From NCBI GenBank assembly GCA_947095585.1, contig OX352762.1, positions 42,580,537 through 42,644,536 of the forward strand: a stretch of DNA of 64,000 bases. Reading direction: 5' to 3'. Position 1 is the first letter of the stretch. Each line of letters begins with the position of its first letter. Under the pieces are notes generated by a model that had not been told where the DNA came from, made no database searches, and saw nothing but the letters and a program-made list of their open reading frames with translations. The DNA is from Nephrocerus scutellatus (Eukaryota > Arthropoda > Insecta > Diptera > Pipunculidae). A program made the translations under genes and the position numbers. This document shows positions 1-9,240 of this stretch, in pieces.

Positions 1-256
1 AATGTTAATATCAGCCACATTTTTAAACTGAATTTTATGAAATTTTTAAGAATTGTGATTGCCGGTAGGGGAAAGTTATAGGTATAGGATAGATGGAAAG
101 GGAGAAGGTAAAATTTTAACATGAGATTTACAAACGTATTTTTAAAAAAATGTCAACGTAAATTATTGGCAGGTGAGGGAAGGTTATAGGCTATAGTACT
201 TCCGTCACCCCGGGGGTTCATGTGTGCGGGTAGCAAAGCGCCCGGGAACAGCTAGT
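1..256 (+). mobile_element. Helitron-like 3' terminal segment
   Basis: The segment ends in a G+C-rich stretch, a short potential stem (CGGG at 227-230 with CCCG at 241-244) and CTAG followed by T at 252-256. This fits the Helitron 3' end (hairpin then CTRR, inserted before T). Directly after it the Gypsy pol reading frame starts in mid-domain (AAT TAT AAA AAA GGG), which suggests insertion into that element. The inner part (about 60-200) is the inverted relative of the 75-bp tandem unit at 2435-2660, sharing the motif CTATAGCCTATAACCTTCC. The 5' end lies outside the window. The stem is weak, so another repeat type with a CTAG end is possible. Confidence 0.45.
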
Positions 257-258
257 AA

Positions 259-1570
259 ATTATAAAAAAGGGACAGGTCTTTATATCGCAGATATTTTCA
301 GTCGGGATTGCAAGAACAGCATAAATCCAGATGAAGAGGAGTTACAGGTTCATATAGTATTGAAAATGTCAAAAAAGCTTCTTCGACGGAAGAAGATGTA
401 CAACTTCAAAGCTTAATTTCAGTGGTAATGAACGGAGTACCTGCTAATGTAAAGCATTATTGGAATTTTCAAGACAGAATCTCGTACTATGGCGGAGTTT
501 TGTTTCAATGGAACAGAGGTAATAATTCCAAAGGATCAATCATATTACGCAGTATTCAATCTGGGCATTTCGGTGAACAAAAGTGTATCAGATTGGCACG
601 CGAAAACGTCTATTGGACAGGAATGAGTACTGATATCGTCGAATATACGCAAATGTAGCATCTGCTAGTCTATGCAACCATCAAAACCTAAAGAACCGTT
701 GATGCTAAAGGAAGTTCCCAGTCTACCATTTGAAACAGTAGGAGTAGGTATTTTCTATTTCCAGGGACAAGAATATTTGTTACTGGCCGATAGTTATTCC
801 GGAATCTTCGACTTTGAAAAATTGAAGCATGGCACAACTGGTGCGGTCATCAAGAAGCAAAAGTTCTGGTTCTCTGTGCACGGTATACCAGTCACTATCG
901 AAAGTGATAATGGACCCCAATTTGCCAGCAAATAATTCAGAGATTTTGTGAGAGACTGGTCGATAAATCATCGCACATCATCGCCTAATTATCCTAGATC
1001 AAACGGATTAAGTAAGCGATACGTACAGATAGCGAAAAATATGTTGAAAAAATGTGCTAAGGATAGCTCAGACATCCATCTGGCGTTGTTAAATTATCGC
1101 AACGCACCTAAAAAAAACGAATTAGGTTCACCTAATCAACGTTTAATGAGTAATACCAGATCGACGTTACCGGTTTCCATAAAAAAAATTAACACCGAAA
1201 ATTGTTGAGTATGACGTTAAAGAAGAGTTGACAAGAATTCGAAAAAAAAAGTTTACGCTGACCAGAAAACAAAAGTTTCTAAAGAATTTAGGCCTGGAGA
1301 AAAAGTTCGTATACAGGATGGTCACCGTAAATGGATCGGAGCAAAAGTTGAAAGCTCTACGGATTATCCGCGTTCATATAATGTTCGTGCCAACAACGGT
1401 AAATCATATCGTCGCAACACTATTCACATTTATAAAACGAAAGCAGAAATTAAACAGGAACTCAAGTTAGCCGTAGATAGCAGTCCAAACACTTCAAGCA
1501 TACCAGATCACGAGGGCACATTTCGAATAACATGCGATAATAGTATCAGCCGAGGATGCAATCTCATTTG
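259..1570 (+). pseudogene. Ty3/Gypsy pol fragment (RNase H end, H2C2, integrase), decayed
   Basis: This is a dead piece of Ty3/Gypsy polyprotein. Frames in order: end of RNase H and connection (259-420), an HHCC-type region with GHFGEQKC and ENVYWTGM (about 545-640), integrase core with HGIPVTIESDNGPQFASK (about 880-935, second catalytic Asp), SSPNYPRSNGLSKRYVQ (about 978-1030, third catalytic acidic residue replaced near SNGLSKR), and a C-terminal domain with KVRIQDGHRKWIGAKV in a third frame (1308-1360), running to a stop near 1570. At least four frameshifts or stops (near 655, 935, 1206 and 1310) break it. The RT, protease and gag parts are absent; the 5' side is cut by the Helitron-like end. 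No LTR was recognised. Family resemblance is to K02A2.6-like/mag-type Gypsy pol. Confidence 0.85.
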
Positions 1571-2434
1571 AATAACTCTCCAACATCAACAAACGATGAG
1601 GTCAGAAACAACAAGGTATGGAAGAATTATAAAACCACAACGTTTAGATTTATAAAGTAGTTTTAAGCATTAACCATAATTGAAATTAAAAAAAAAATAG
1701 CGGTCACAGTAAATGAAGTTTGAAATTTTGACTGGAAGAAGCCGAAATATATACGAGTTCCTACCAAAAACTTTCCACTACTGTAGACACACGACCTATT
1801 GTATTCTGCTCTACAAGTCACTACACACACCCGTGTATGTATAGACTGAAAAAACCACATTTTACTTTGCAACCATTTAGGCTTTAAATAAATCGATAGC
1901 GATGCATAGATTAAGTATTTTTTTCATTATTCCCAGGGGTAGTATCCCCTATGAATGAAAAAATTACGCTATCGCAAGCCGAGCGCTAACCAATTGTCTT
2001 AAAACAAGTCCCATCAAATTTTGACTGGTAGAAGCAGAGATATACGACACCACAAACGTACAAACGTACACACGTTCGGTGAAAAATTTTCATGTCCTTG
2101 ACACGCGTCACGTCATCGCAAGCCAAGCTTTAAAACAATAACTTTAAAAAAAATGACACGCGCCACACGCGACCCGCGACACGTCTCACGCGTCACGTCA
2201 TTGTAATGAAGTTTTAAAAGAAAATACTTTAAAAAAAAATGACACGCGCAACACGCGACGCGCGACACGTCTCACGCGTCACGTCATCAAGTCACGTCAC
2301 GTCACCAAGTTTTAAAACAATAACTTTAAAAAAAATTAAAAATTAAATTAAATTACCAATTATTTTAAAACAAGTCCCATTAAATTCTGACTGGTAGAAG
2401 TCGCAATATACAATCGGACAAATGTAAAAACTGT
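1571..2434. repeat. Diverged direct repeats with ACGCG-rich core
   Basis: No gene is seen. The phrase TTTGACTGGTAGAAGC or close variants occurs at about 1725, 2020 and 2378, twice preceded by TTAAAACAAGTCCCAT (about 1998 and 2360), so this is an old, roughly 350-bp direct repeat. Within it, 2151-2216 and 2241-2300 are two copies of a G+C-rich block full of ACGCG and CACGTC words, such as ACACGCGAC, CGACACGTCTCACGCGTC and ACGTCAT. The blocks stand out sharply from the A+T-rich surroundings. Confidence 0.55.
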
Positions 2435-2662
2435 ACTATAGCCTATAACCTTCCCCACCATTCAGTAATAACCACTGAAAATTTCATAAAAATTGGTTAA
2501 AAAATGGTTACTATAGCCTATAACCTTCCCCCACCATTCAGTAATAACCACTGAAAATTTCATAAAAATTGGTTAAAAAATGGGTACTATAGCCTATAAC
2601 CTTCCCCCACCATTCAGTACTAACCACTGAAAATTTCATAAAAATCGTAATCATAAATGTGG
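2435..2662. repeat. Tandem repeat, 75-76 bp x 3
   Basis: Three head-to-tail units start at ACTATAGCC at 2435, 2510 and 2586. Each holds CTATAGCCTATAACCTTCCC, then CCACCATTCAGTA and CACTGAAAATTTCATAAAAA. The units are nearly identical except for one extra C and single substitutions. The same module in reverse orientation makes up about 40-200, so this may be an inner tandem array of the same Helitron-like family. The outer side (2640-2690) matches the reverse complement of the first 60 bases of the window. Confidence 0.8.
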
Positions 2663-2698
2663 CTTATATTAATATTTTACATTAACATTGCATCGAAG

Positions 2699-3080
2699 TA
2701 CTCGGTCTCGGAGGCAAAATAATTTGAATGATCTCTCGAGAACTCGGTCTCGCTAGGTTGCAAAATAATACGAATGATCACTCGAGAACTCGGTCTCGCT
2801 AGGTTGCAAAATCATTCGAATGATCACTCGAGAACTCGGTCTCGCTAGGTTGCAAAATCATTCGAATGATCACTCGAGAACTCGGTCTCGCTAGGTTGCG
2901 AAATCATGCGAATGATCACTCGAGAACTCGGTCTCGCTAAGTTGCGAAATCATTCCAATGATCACTCGAGAACTCGGTCTCGCTAGGTTGCAAAATCATT
3001 CGAATGATAATCGATTATGAGCATCGAATACTCCGTTACAAAATCATTCGAATGATCACTCGAGTTCTCGGTCTCGGTAT
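2699..3080. repeat. Tandem repeat, 46 bp, about 8-9 units
   Basis: CTCGGTCTCG recurs at 2701, 2743, 2789, 2835, 2881, 2927, 2973 and 3067, so most units are exactly 46 bp. Each unit carries a perfect or near-perfect 14-bp palindrome ATCATTCGAATGAT and ends in CACTCGAG, itself containing the palindrome CTCGAG. One unit (about 3005-3060) is rearranged. No coding frame is supported. The following 3081-3207 has no recognised feature. Confidence 0.85.
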
Positions 3081-3207
3081 TATTATTTCAGTTTTCTTTT
3101 CTCTCGCTGTAGCTTGTTAGTCGCACTACGCAGTCGTAAGCGCAAGCACATCGCAGAAGCAGATCGCAGTATCGCACATGGGTGATGTGATGCTATGATG
3201 TATGCTA

Positions 3208-4538
3208 TTTTTTTTTTTTTTTTTTTTATAATTCGCGCACGCTTCAAGGGGTTCGCACCCTTATAATTGTACCTAATTGTACTCAAGTTTTGGGCGAATA
3301 AAAGCCTTGTAAATGGTAGCCAGATCAGAGGGAGTGAAATATTTCTTGCACCGGGCTAGAAAACCTAAACATTTCGCTGCATTTTTAGCGACGGTAAATA
3401 TGTGGTCATTCCAACGAAGCTTGTCGTTAACGCACATACCGAGAATTGCGAGATTTTCAGTTTCCTCGATGCAAGTGCCATTCATGGATAATGGCAAGGG
3501 GTTTAGGATTCGCTTGGACGACAGAAGACAGCATTGGGTTTTGGAAGTATTAAATTCTACTCGATTGTTTTCTCCCCATTGTATTATGCTGTCAAGGTCA
3601 GAATTTAACGTGCTTAACATACGAAGTTGTTTGAGTTCCACATCAGAGGTGGAGGGACGTTCCTCAAACTTATATGAGAAGCTGAGAGTGCTGTCGTCAG
3701 CGAAAGAGTGAATTGGATTAGAAGTCACAGATAAGAGATCATTAATAAAAATGAGAAAGAGTGTCGGGGACAGAACAGAGCCCTGGGGAACGCCAGCATT
3801 TATGTGGTGTATTTCAGATTTGAAACCGTCTAAAACAACTTGAATTGAGCGGTCCAAAAGATAGCTTCTAATCCATTGAAGTAGTTTATCATCGACACCA
3901 TAAGCACGCATTTTAGACAAAAGAGCTTGATGCCAAACTCTGTCAAATGCCTTTGAAATATCGAGTGCAACAGCTTTGCTTTCTCCAAAATGATGCAAAG
4001 ATCGGTTCCACTGTTCGGTGAGATAAACCATCAAATCACCAGTAGAACGTTGCCCACGAAACCCATACTGCCGGTCACTAAGGATTACGTTGGTTTCTAG
4101 ATATTTCTTAAGCTGATAATTGATCAGCGTTTCCATGACCTTGGAAAGAATGGATGTAAGTGCTATGGGTCGGTACGAAGAAGGAGACGACGGTTCGCCT
4201 TTTTTGGGTATGGGCTGGACAAATGCTGTTTTCCAACTTCTCGGGAAGAGTCCAGAAGAATAGGATAGATGGAAAAGCTTACGAAATGGTAATGCCAGCT
4301 TGGAAGAACACCTCTTCAGAACTAATGGAGAAATACCATCTGGACCAGCGGATTTGTGTGTGTTAAGATCATTTAAAACTCTAGCAACTGCACGAGTACG
4401 AAAAAATATCTGTCCCATAGAGTGTTCAATACTCTGAGGTGCAGGAGGCGGCAATGCACAATCTGGAAGCGTAGAGCTAGCTGCGAAATGCGCAGCAAAC
4501 AGATTGGCCTTGTCCATAGAGCTGACAACTGGAATGTC
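3208..4538 (-). mobile_element. LINE A copy 1: truncated Jockey/CR1-like non-LTR element
   Basis: The 3' poly(A) tail is the 20-base T run at 3208-3227; the unique 3' UTR beside it (GCGCACGCTTCAAGGGGTTC) is shared with the second copy at 60846-63301. The reading frame runs from 4538 to 3273 on the - strand. It encodes the RT domain: YRPIALTSILSKVMETLI, ALDISKAFDRV (motif A), GVPQGSVLSPTLFLIFINDL (motif B), SFADDS (catalytic motif C) and LGMCVNDKLRWNDHI. The 5' end is truncated inside the linker before RT, at about 4538, where Gypsy gag sequence begins. The C-terminus is also missing: after RPKLEYN the frame jumps straight to the 3' UTR, so roughly 150 codons present in copy 2 are deleted. The RT core itself is uninterrupted. 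Confidence 0.92.
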
Positions 4539-4719
4539 ACGGGAAAATTCACAGCCTTCTACCAGTTCTCGAGTGCAGGCTAGGGCAGAAAACAAAAATT
4601 GTTTCAAATGTAGCAGCAACTCTCACCTGTTCAGAGATTGTCAGGTTAAGGTATTTAAATGTTTCAAATGAGGACAGCCAGGTCATCGAGCATTTGAATG
4701 TAGATCAGGTCAGCCTAAT

Positions 4720-5160
4720 GTGAATACAAAAAGAAACAATGTGCAAATTGTAAACACAAAAGAGAATACCATCTCTGATGTAAAAGCTAAAGTGTGTTTT
4801 GCAAGTGGCTCAAACCGAATTTTTAAAACAATTCAGCTAAAGGGTCTCACTGTGTCAGCTCTTTTAGATACGGGCAATGACTTATGTCTGCTTAGAAACG
4901 ATTTCTTGCTTTTGATGGGTCACACGGAATTTGATCCATCAAAAATTAAACTGGATGGTATAGGTCATCAAGAAGTTACGACAAAAGGAAGTTTTACCTT
5001 GAAGGTAAATGTAGACGGGTGCGAGTTAAACATGACTTTCCACGTACTCCGTGAAGTAGACATGCCGTATGCGGCAGTTATAGGGAACGACATCTTGCGA
5101 GAAGTTGATTTAATGATTAAGAAGAGGGTGCTCTGTTTAAAAGGAAAAAGAGTTCAATAG
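4720..5160 (+). pseudogene. Gypsy aspartic protease region
   Basis: The retropepsin-like protease of the Gypsy element cuts the polyprotein. The hallmark ALLDTGNDLCLL places the catalytic Asp at about residue 50 of this frame; a flap-like stretch and a terminal AAVIGNDIL segment follow, as in retroviral-type proteases. The frame is continuous with the zinc-knuckle region upstream apart from the TGA at 4669-4671. It ends at 5158-5160. The next 160 bases contain relics of the protease-RT linker in shifted frames (for example FTDKALADTGKTGVSVEIEF) with further stops. Confidence 0.85.
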
Positions 5161-5320
5161 AACGGAAGGTAGAAGGCGGTTTTACGGATAAAGCACTTGC
5201 AGACACTGGTAAGACTGGTGTGTCGGTTGAAATTGAATTTGAGAAACAGAAAACAACATCCTAGGAGAAATTAAAGAAGTAGAGAAGGACATACAAAGCA
5301 GTGAATTTCAAGCAATTTGT

Positions 5321-6850
5321 GTGTCTGCCAGCAAGGGAGAGTTCAAGAACAATGAGATAGTAGATCTCAACCATCTGAGACGCCGAGAGCAAAGTGTTGT
5401 AAAGAAGATGATTCAAGGGTATTCACCCAAGAATAGCAAGGAATCACCAGTGGAAATGAAACTTGTGCTCAAAGATGAAGCACCTATTTACCAGGCACCT
5501 AGACGTATGTCGCAGTCGGACCAGAATATAGTACGTGAGCAAGTCAGTCAATGGGTAGCGAAAGGAATAATACAACCAAGTACATCTACATACGCATCAC
5601 CAATTGTGCTAGTTGCAAAAAAGGATGGAACTAAGAGGTTGTGTTGCGATTATAGAAAGCTGAATGAGAAGGTAGTAAGGGACAATTTTCCCACGGTTCT
5701 GATTGATGAGGTACTGGAGCGGCTACAAGGATCAAAATTTTCGACATTTGATCTACAGAATGTGTTCTTTCATGTTCCCGTAGATCCAGGGTCCCGGAAG
5801 TATACGGCGTTTGTAACCCAAGACTCACAGTATGAATTTCTATTTGTCCCGTTTGGAATTTCCAACTCTCCTGCCGTTTTCTGCAGATTTATATCCGCCG
5901 TGTTTAGGACATTAATCCAACCTGGTTTTGTAATATTTTATATGGACGACATGATTATTCCATCGAAAGATGAAAATGAGGGGATCGAGAAGCTCAAATT
6001 AGTTTTGGAAGTAGCATATGGACTACGCCTGAAGTGGGAGAAATGCAAATTTCTGAAAACTAGAGTGGAATTTCTGGGATATATCATTGAGGATAGCAAC
6101 ATCCAACCATCAACTGAAAAGACAAGAGCTATTGAAAATTATCTAGTTCCAACTGACAAAAAAGCTCTTCAACGGTTTCTAGGTTTGACATCATATTTTC
6201 GAAGATTTTTCAAAGATTTTGCGTTGATAGCTAAACCATTATCCGATTTGCTCAAGAAAGAGACAAAATACAAATTAGAAGATGAACAATTTTTGGCATT
6301 CCAGCAATTGAGGACGGCGCTCGCCAAAGCACCTACCCTTAAACTGTTTAGACCTGGAGCAATCACAGAAGTTCATACGGATGCTTGCAAGTTTGGTTAC
6401 GGAGCTGTCTTATTGCAAAAATATGAGGAAGATCAATGTTTCCACCCGATGCAATACATGAGTAGGAAGACGACCCCGTCGGAAGAAAAATTCAATTCCT
6501 ACGAACAAGAGGTACTAGCCATAGTTGAAGCACTCAAGAAATGGAGAGTGTACCTGATGGGGATACGGTTTAAAATCGTGACTGACTGTAATGCCCTCAC
6601 AATGACGATCAAGAAACGTGACGTGCCATTGAAAGTAGCTCGTTGGGCGATGTTCCTTCAAGAATTCGACTACGAGGTGGAGCACCGTTCCGGAACTCAA
6701 ATGAAACATGTTGATGCTCTCAGCAGAGTTTATTGTATGATGCTCGAAGAGTCATTAAACTTTCGGATCAAAGAAGCACCACTGGAAGACACATGGACGA
6801 GAGCAGTAAGGAAGGTCTTGGAAAGGGGACCTACGAAGACTATTTTTTGA
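5321..6850 (+). CDS. Gypsy reverse transcriptase and RNase H
   Basis: A 509-codon open frame carries the RT and RNase H domains. RT: WVAKGIIQPSTSTYASPIVL, LCCDYRKLNEKVV, FSTFDLQNVFFHV (motif A), PFGISNSPAVFCRF, and FYMDDMI with catalytic YMDD at about residues 207-210, then KWEKCKFLKTRVEFLGYII. RNase H follows the tether: AITEVHTDACKFGYGAVLLQ, YEQEVLAIVEAL, FKIVTDCNAL and EHRSGTQMKHVDALSR. Both enzymes look intact; this is the best-preserved part of the element. The first codon is not a biological start, because the product would be cut from a gag-pol precursor. The frame is lost at about 6825-6850 on the way to integrase by a one-base shift. Confidence 0.9.
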   Translation: MSASKGEFKNNEIVDLNHLRRREQSVVKKMIQGYSPKNSKESPVEMKLVLKDEAPIYQAPRRMSQSDQNIVREQVSQWVAKGIIQPSTSTYASPIVLVAKKDGTKRLCCDYRKLNEKVVRDNFPTVLIDEVLERLQGSKFSTFDLQNVFFHVPVDPGSRKYTAFVTQDSQYEFLFVPFGISNSPAVFCRFISAVFRTLIQPGFVIFYMDDMIIPSKDENEGIEKLKLVLEVAYGLRLKWEKCKFLKTRVEFLGYIIEDSNIQPSTEKTRAIENYLVPTDKKALQRFLGLTSYFRRFFKDFALIAKPLSDLLKKETKYKLEDEQFLAFQQLRTALAKAPTLKLFRPGAITEVHTDACKFGYGAVLLQKYEEDQCFHPMQYMSRKTTPSEEKFNSYEQEVLAIVEALKKWRVYLMGIRFKIVTDCNALTMTIKKRDVPLKVARWAMFLQEFDYEVEHRSGTQMKHVDALSRVYCMMLEESLNFRIKEAPLEDTWTRAVRKVLERGPTKTIF

Positions 6851-7768
6851 AAGCAGATGTTGTATTCAAAGATCCTGCAAAAGAACTTAACTTAGTAGTA
6901 CCTGCACAAATGGAACAAGAAATTATCTCCATGGCACACCAACAAGGGCATTTTGCCGCCAGAAAGACACAAGACCTAGTATAGTAGAGAAGTTGTTCTA
7001 TATCCCTAATTTGTCCAAGAAAGCCGATAATGTTGTAAGGAGCTGCGTTAAGTGCATCATCACTGAAGCAAAGAACAGTAGTAAGGAGGGGTTGTTTTCA
7101 CCAATTGACAAAGGAGACATGACACTAGAGACGTATCATGTTGATCACGTAGGCCCAATGGAGAACACGAAAAAGCAATACAACCATTTGCTGATAGTTG
7201 TCGTCGCTTTTTCGAAATTTGTGTGGCTTCATCCAACAAAAAGTACTGGTTCCGAAGAAGTGATCGAGAAGATGAAGAAGCGGGCAACAATCTTTGGTAA
7301 TCCGAGGCGTATCATCTCAGATAGGGGCACAGCTTTTACGTCGAACAATTTCAAAGATTACTGCAGTGACGAAGGTATACAACATCTAGTAATTTCCACG
7401 GGAGTTCCACGAGTCAATGTACAGGTGGAGAGAATCCACAGGACGTTTACTTCGATGCTGGCGAAACTATGTTTGGAAGATCCTAAAAATTGGTACAAAC
7501 ACGTCGACAGAGTGCAGCAGATATTGCTGCCGTCGCACATAAGTACAAAGCAGGTGATCTAGTCGCCATCAAGCGCACCCAATTCGGCACAGGAATGAAG
7601 TTGCGACCCAAGTATTTAGGTCCATATAAGGTAACTAGGCAGTTAAATCATGACCGATATGAGGTTCAAAAGATTGGGAATCATGAAGGGCCTAACATGA
7701 CAAGTACCGTGGCTGAGTTCATGAAAAAATGGGGTACCTCGTTTCGGTCGAACGAAAGGTCAGGATAG
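6826..7768 (+). pseudogene. Gypsy integrase, broken in three frames
   Basis: The zinc-binding region is split: GTYEDYFLKADVVF and HQQGHFAARKTQ (to 6984) are in one frame, and VVRSCVKCII (about 7030-7060) in the next. The catalytic core reads ETYHVDHVGP, IISDRGTAFTS and VNVQVERIHRTF, matching a D,D,E triad. After WYKHVDRVQQ (about 7495-7520) the frame jumps to ADIAAVAHKYKAGDLV and KLRPKYLGPYKV (a GPY-like module), ending at 7766-7768. The segment normally between them (roughly 60 codons) is missing, so one internal deletion plus two frameshifts inactivate integrase. Confidence 0.85.
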
Positions 7769-7770
7769 CC

Positions 7771-7974
7771 GAATGTGGGATAGGAACAAGCAAGCTACAA
7801 ACGAATACACACGAACAGATACATACAATAGATACGCACATTCGAGCGTTCATCAATTTAATTAGTTTGACTTGAATCGCCACCAAGCGTACTACATATT
7901 TCTTCATAAATATTTAGTGTGTTAAGAAAGATTCAAATAAAACCAACAAACGTTCTTTTCATTTAAATTGATCA
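7771..7974 (+). other. Noncoding tail after Gypsy integrase
   Basis: This is A+T-rich sequence directly after the integrase stop, with a possible poly(A) signal AATAAA at 7936-7941. It may be 3' UTR or the start of an LTR, but no second copy is present in the window to prove that. Confidence 0.3.
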
Positions 7975-8335
7975 TTTGTCAGCGTTTTATTATTACATAC
8001 ATCTGTATAAAATTTGAGAAAATCGGGTACTTTTCTTTATAAAATTTGTATGTGTGCCCCCGTACCCCGGGGACCGATCACTTCGAAATGTTTACAAAAA
8101 GTGTTATCCATCGGAGATACCCATGCGTATAAAGTTGAAAGCAAATTGGGTACTTTTTTTTAAAAAATTGTATGGTACGCGAGAGGCCCAAAATTTTAAT
8201 AGAAAGTGTTACCATCGGAGATACACATGTGTGCAAAGTTTGAATAAAATTGGGCTTTAAGAAGTGGGTTATAAATTTATCACAAGATTCTACCAGCCAG
8301 CCAGCCACGGGCACGCAAAGTTAATATAGGTGATT
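7975..8335. repeat. Degenerate tandem repeat, about 105-125 bp x 2.5
   Basis: The sequence repeats the order: TATAAA(G/A)TT, AAATTGGGTACTTTT or AAATCGGGTACTTTT, a C/G-rich stretch, AAAGTGTTA.CCATCGGAGATAC, CATGTG or CATGCG. GTGTTATCCATCGGAGATAC is at 8100-8119 and its relative GTGTTACCATCGGAGATAC at 8206-8224. It ends in CCAGCCAGCCAGCC (about 8292-8305). It is probably part of a non-autonomous repeat; the family was not recognised. Confidence 0.6.
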
Positions 8336-8399
8336 TAAAATTTCCGCGCATACTTCAAAAACCATACTACTTTACACAACATCAAAACATCTACAAGTA

Positions 8400-8920
8400 T
8401 AGGGTGTTTCAATAGGGACGGCGAACGACGCCATATTTTTTATTGTTCTTTTGTCATTTGGAAACTTCATTAGTATACATTTCATCATGGAATGCTACAC
8501 ATGTGAACAGCGATTGCAAATCGTGCAAATTTTTTATCAAAATAATCGTTCTGTTGCCACGGCCCGTCCAGTGGCCGCCGCGCTCGTGTGATTTGACACC
8601 TCTAGATTATTTTCTTTGGGGTTATGTGAAGTCATTGGTCTATGCCAATAAGCCGGCGACGTTGCAAGAGCTCAGAGCCAATATTGATCGTGAAATTGCT
8701 GGAATTTCGGCCGATTTATGCGAAAGAGTGGTCGAAAATTGGGTTCAAAGATTGGACTTCGTAAAACGTGCACGCGGTGGTCATGCAAAATAAATCGAGT
8801 TTCATACTTAAATGTATATGTTCAAATTCGTTAATAAAAAAAAAAGTTAGTTCAAAAGTCGAACAGTTTGTGTTTTATTCAAAAAAAAAAAAGTTGAAGT
8901 GCTCTTATTGAAAAACCCTA
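8400..8920 (+). mobile_element. Internally deleted mariner/Tc1-type DNA transposon
   Basis: The ends are imperfect terminal inverted repeats: TAGGGTGTTTCAATAGG at 8400-8416 and the complement of TAGGGTTTTTCAATAAG at 8904-8920. Both are flanked by TA (8398-8399 and 8921-8922), the target duplication of the Tc1/mariner superfamily. The interior codes for the two ends of a transposase only. The element is 521 bp against the usual 1.2-1.4 kb, so about two thirds of the coding region has been lost, leaving a MITE-like derivative that can only move if supplied with transposase. Confidence 0.88.
8487..8793 (+). pseudogene. Transposase remnant: N-terminus joined to C-terminus
   Basis: From the ATG at 8487 one frame reads MECYTCEQRLQIVQIFYQNN, a typical start of the helix-turn-helix DNA-binding region. 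At about 8570-8580 this joins, in a different frame, to WPPRSCDLTPLDYFLWGYV (about 8576-8632), the last part of the DDE_3 catalytic domain, and runs to GHAK and a stop at 8791-8793. The DNA-binding domain is incomplete and the first two catalytic Asp residues are gone; only the last catalytic block (DLTPLDYFLW) remains. Confidence 0.85.
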
Positions 8921-8997
8921 TACAACAAGCTTCTGGTTTTGTGTGAGGGCACCTTAATTTTGCGACCATAATCGGCCTGCTGGACTCAACTCCTCAG

Positions 8998-9116
8998 CTA
9001 AGGATGATTTTGAAAAAGGGGAAACACGCATTTACACTGTGCGACCTTTCACTGACGCTGATGATGCAGCTGCCGTGGTTGCGCTTCGCAGATACCATAA
9101 TAAAACCGGAGATTAG
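8998..9116 (+). CDS. Candidate last coding exon of an unidentified host gene
   Basis: A 39-codon frame with host-like composition (GAKDDFEK region then ETRIYTVRPFTDADD, ending in HNKTGD) closes at TAG 9114-9116. It is preceded by a pyrimidine-rich stretch and a possible splice acceptor CTCCTCAG at 8990-8997, and followed by a poly(A) signal AATAAA (9235-9240) with a GT-rich stretch just after it, the usual layout of a last exon and 3' UTR. The frame is open upstream to 8958, so the exon start is not certain. Upstream exons were not found; the region 5' of it is made of transposons. The protein family was not recognised. A chance open frame or a retrogene tail is possible. Confidence 0.35.
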
Positions 9117-9234
9117 CTAGAAAAAACGATGTAGCAGTTTGAACTAAACTTTTTTAGTTTTAAGTTCTTTTCTATATAAAAAATATTCTCAATGCTTTGT
9201 TGTTGTTATTATTCATAGAATACAAGAATATTTA

Positions 9235-9240
9235 AATAAA
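9235..9240 (+). promoter_or_regulatory. Putative polyadenylation signal AATAAA
   Basis: It lies 118 bases after the TAG at 9116, followed by GTTGTTTAGTTGTGG, a GT-rich downstream element. It supports a transcript end for the candidate exon at 8998-9116. Confidence 0.35.

Larger units (their letters stand above)
4538..7770 (+). mobile_element. Ty3/Gypsy retrotransposon, degraded
   Basis: Order on the + strand is gag nucleocapsid, protease, RT, RNase H, integrase, as in Ty3/Gypsy. Two CCHC zinc knuckles lie at 4600-4685: CFKCSSNSHLFRDC is intact, but in the second one the second Cys codon is TGA. Gag upstream of 4538 is missing, replaced by LINE A copy 1. Frames change at about 5160-5320, 6820, 6985 and 7520. 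No matching LTR pair is visible inside the window. The family is close to the lineage with YMDD RT and a GPY-like integrase tail. Confidence 0.9.

Noticed and set aside
3313..3711. 132-codon + strand frame
   Set aside because: It is the antisense of the LINE A reverse transcriptase; the same shadow appears opposite copy 2.
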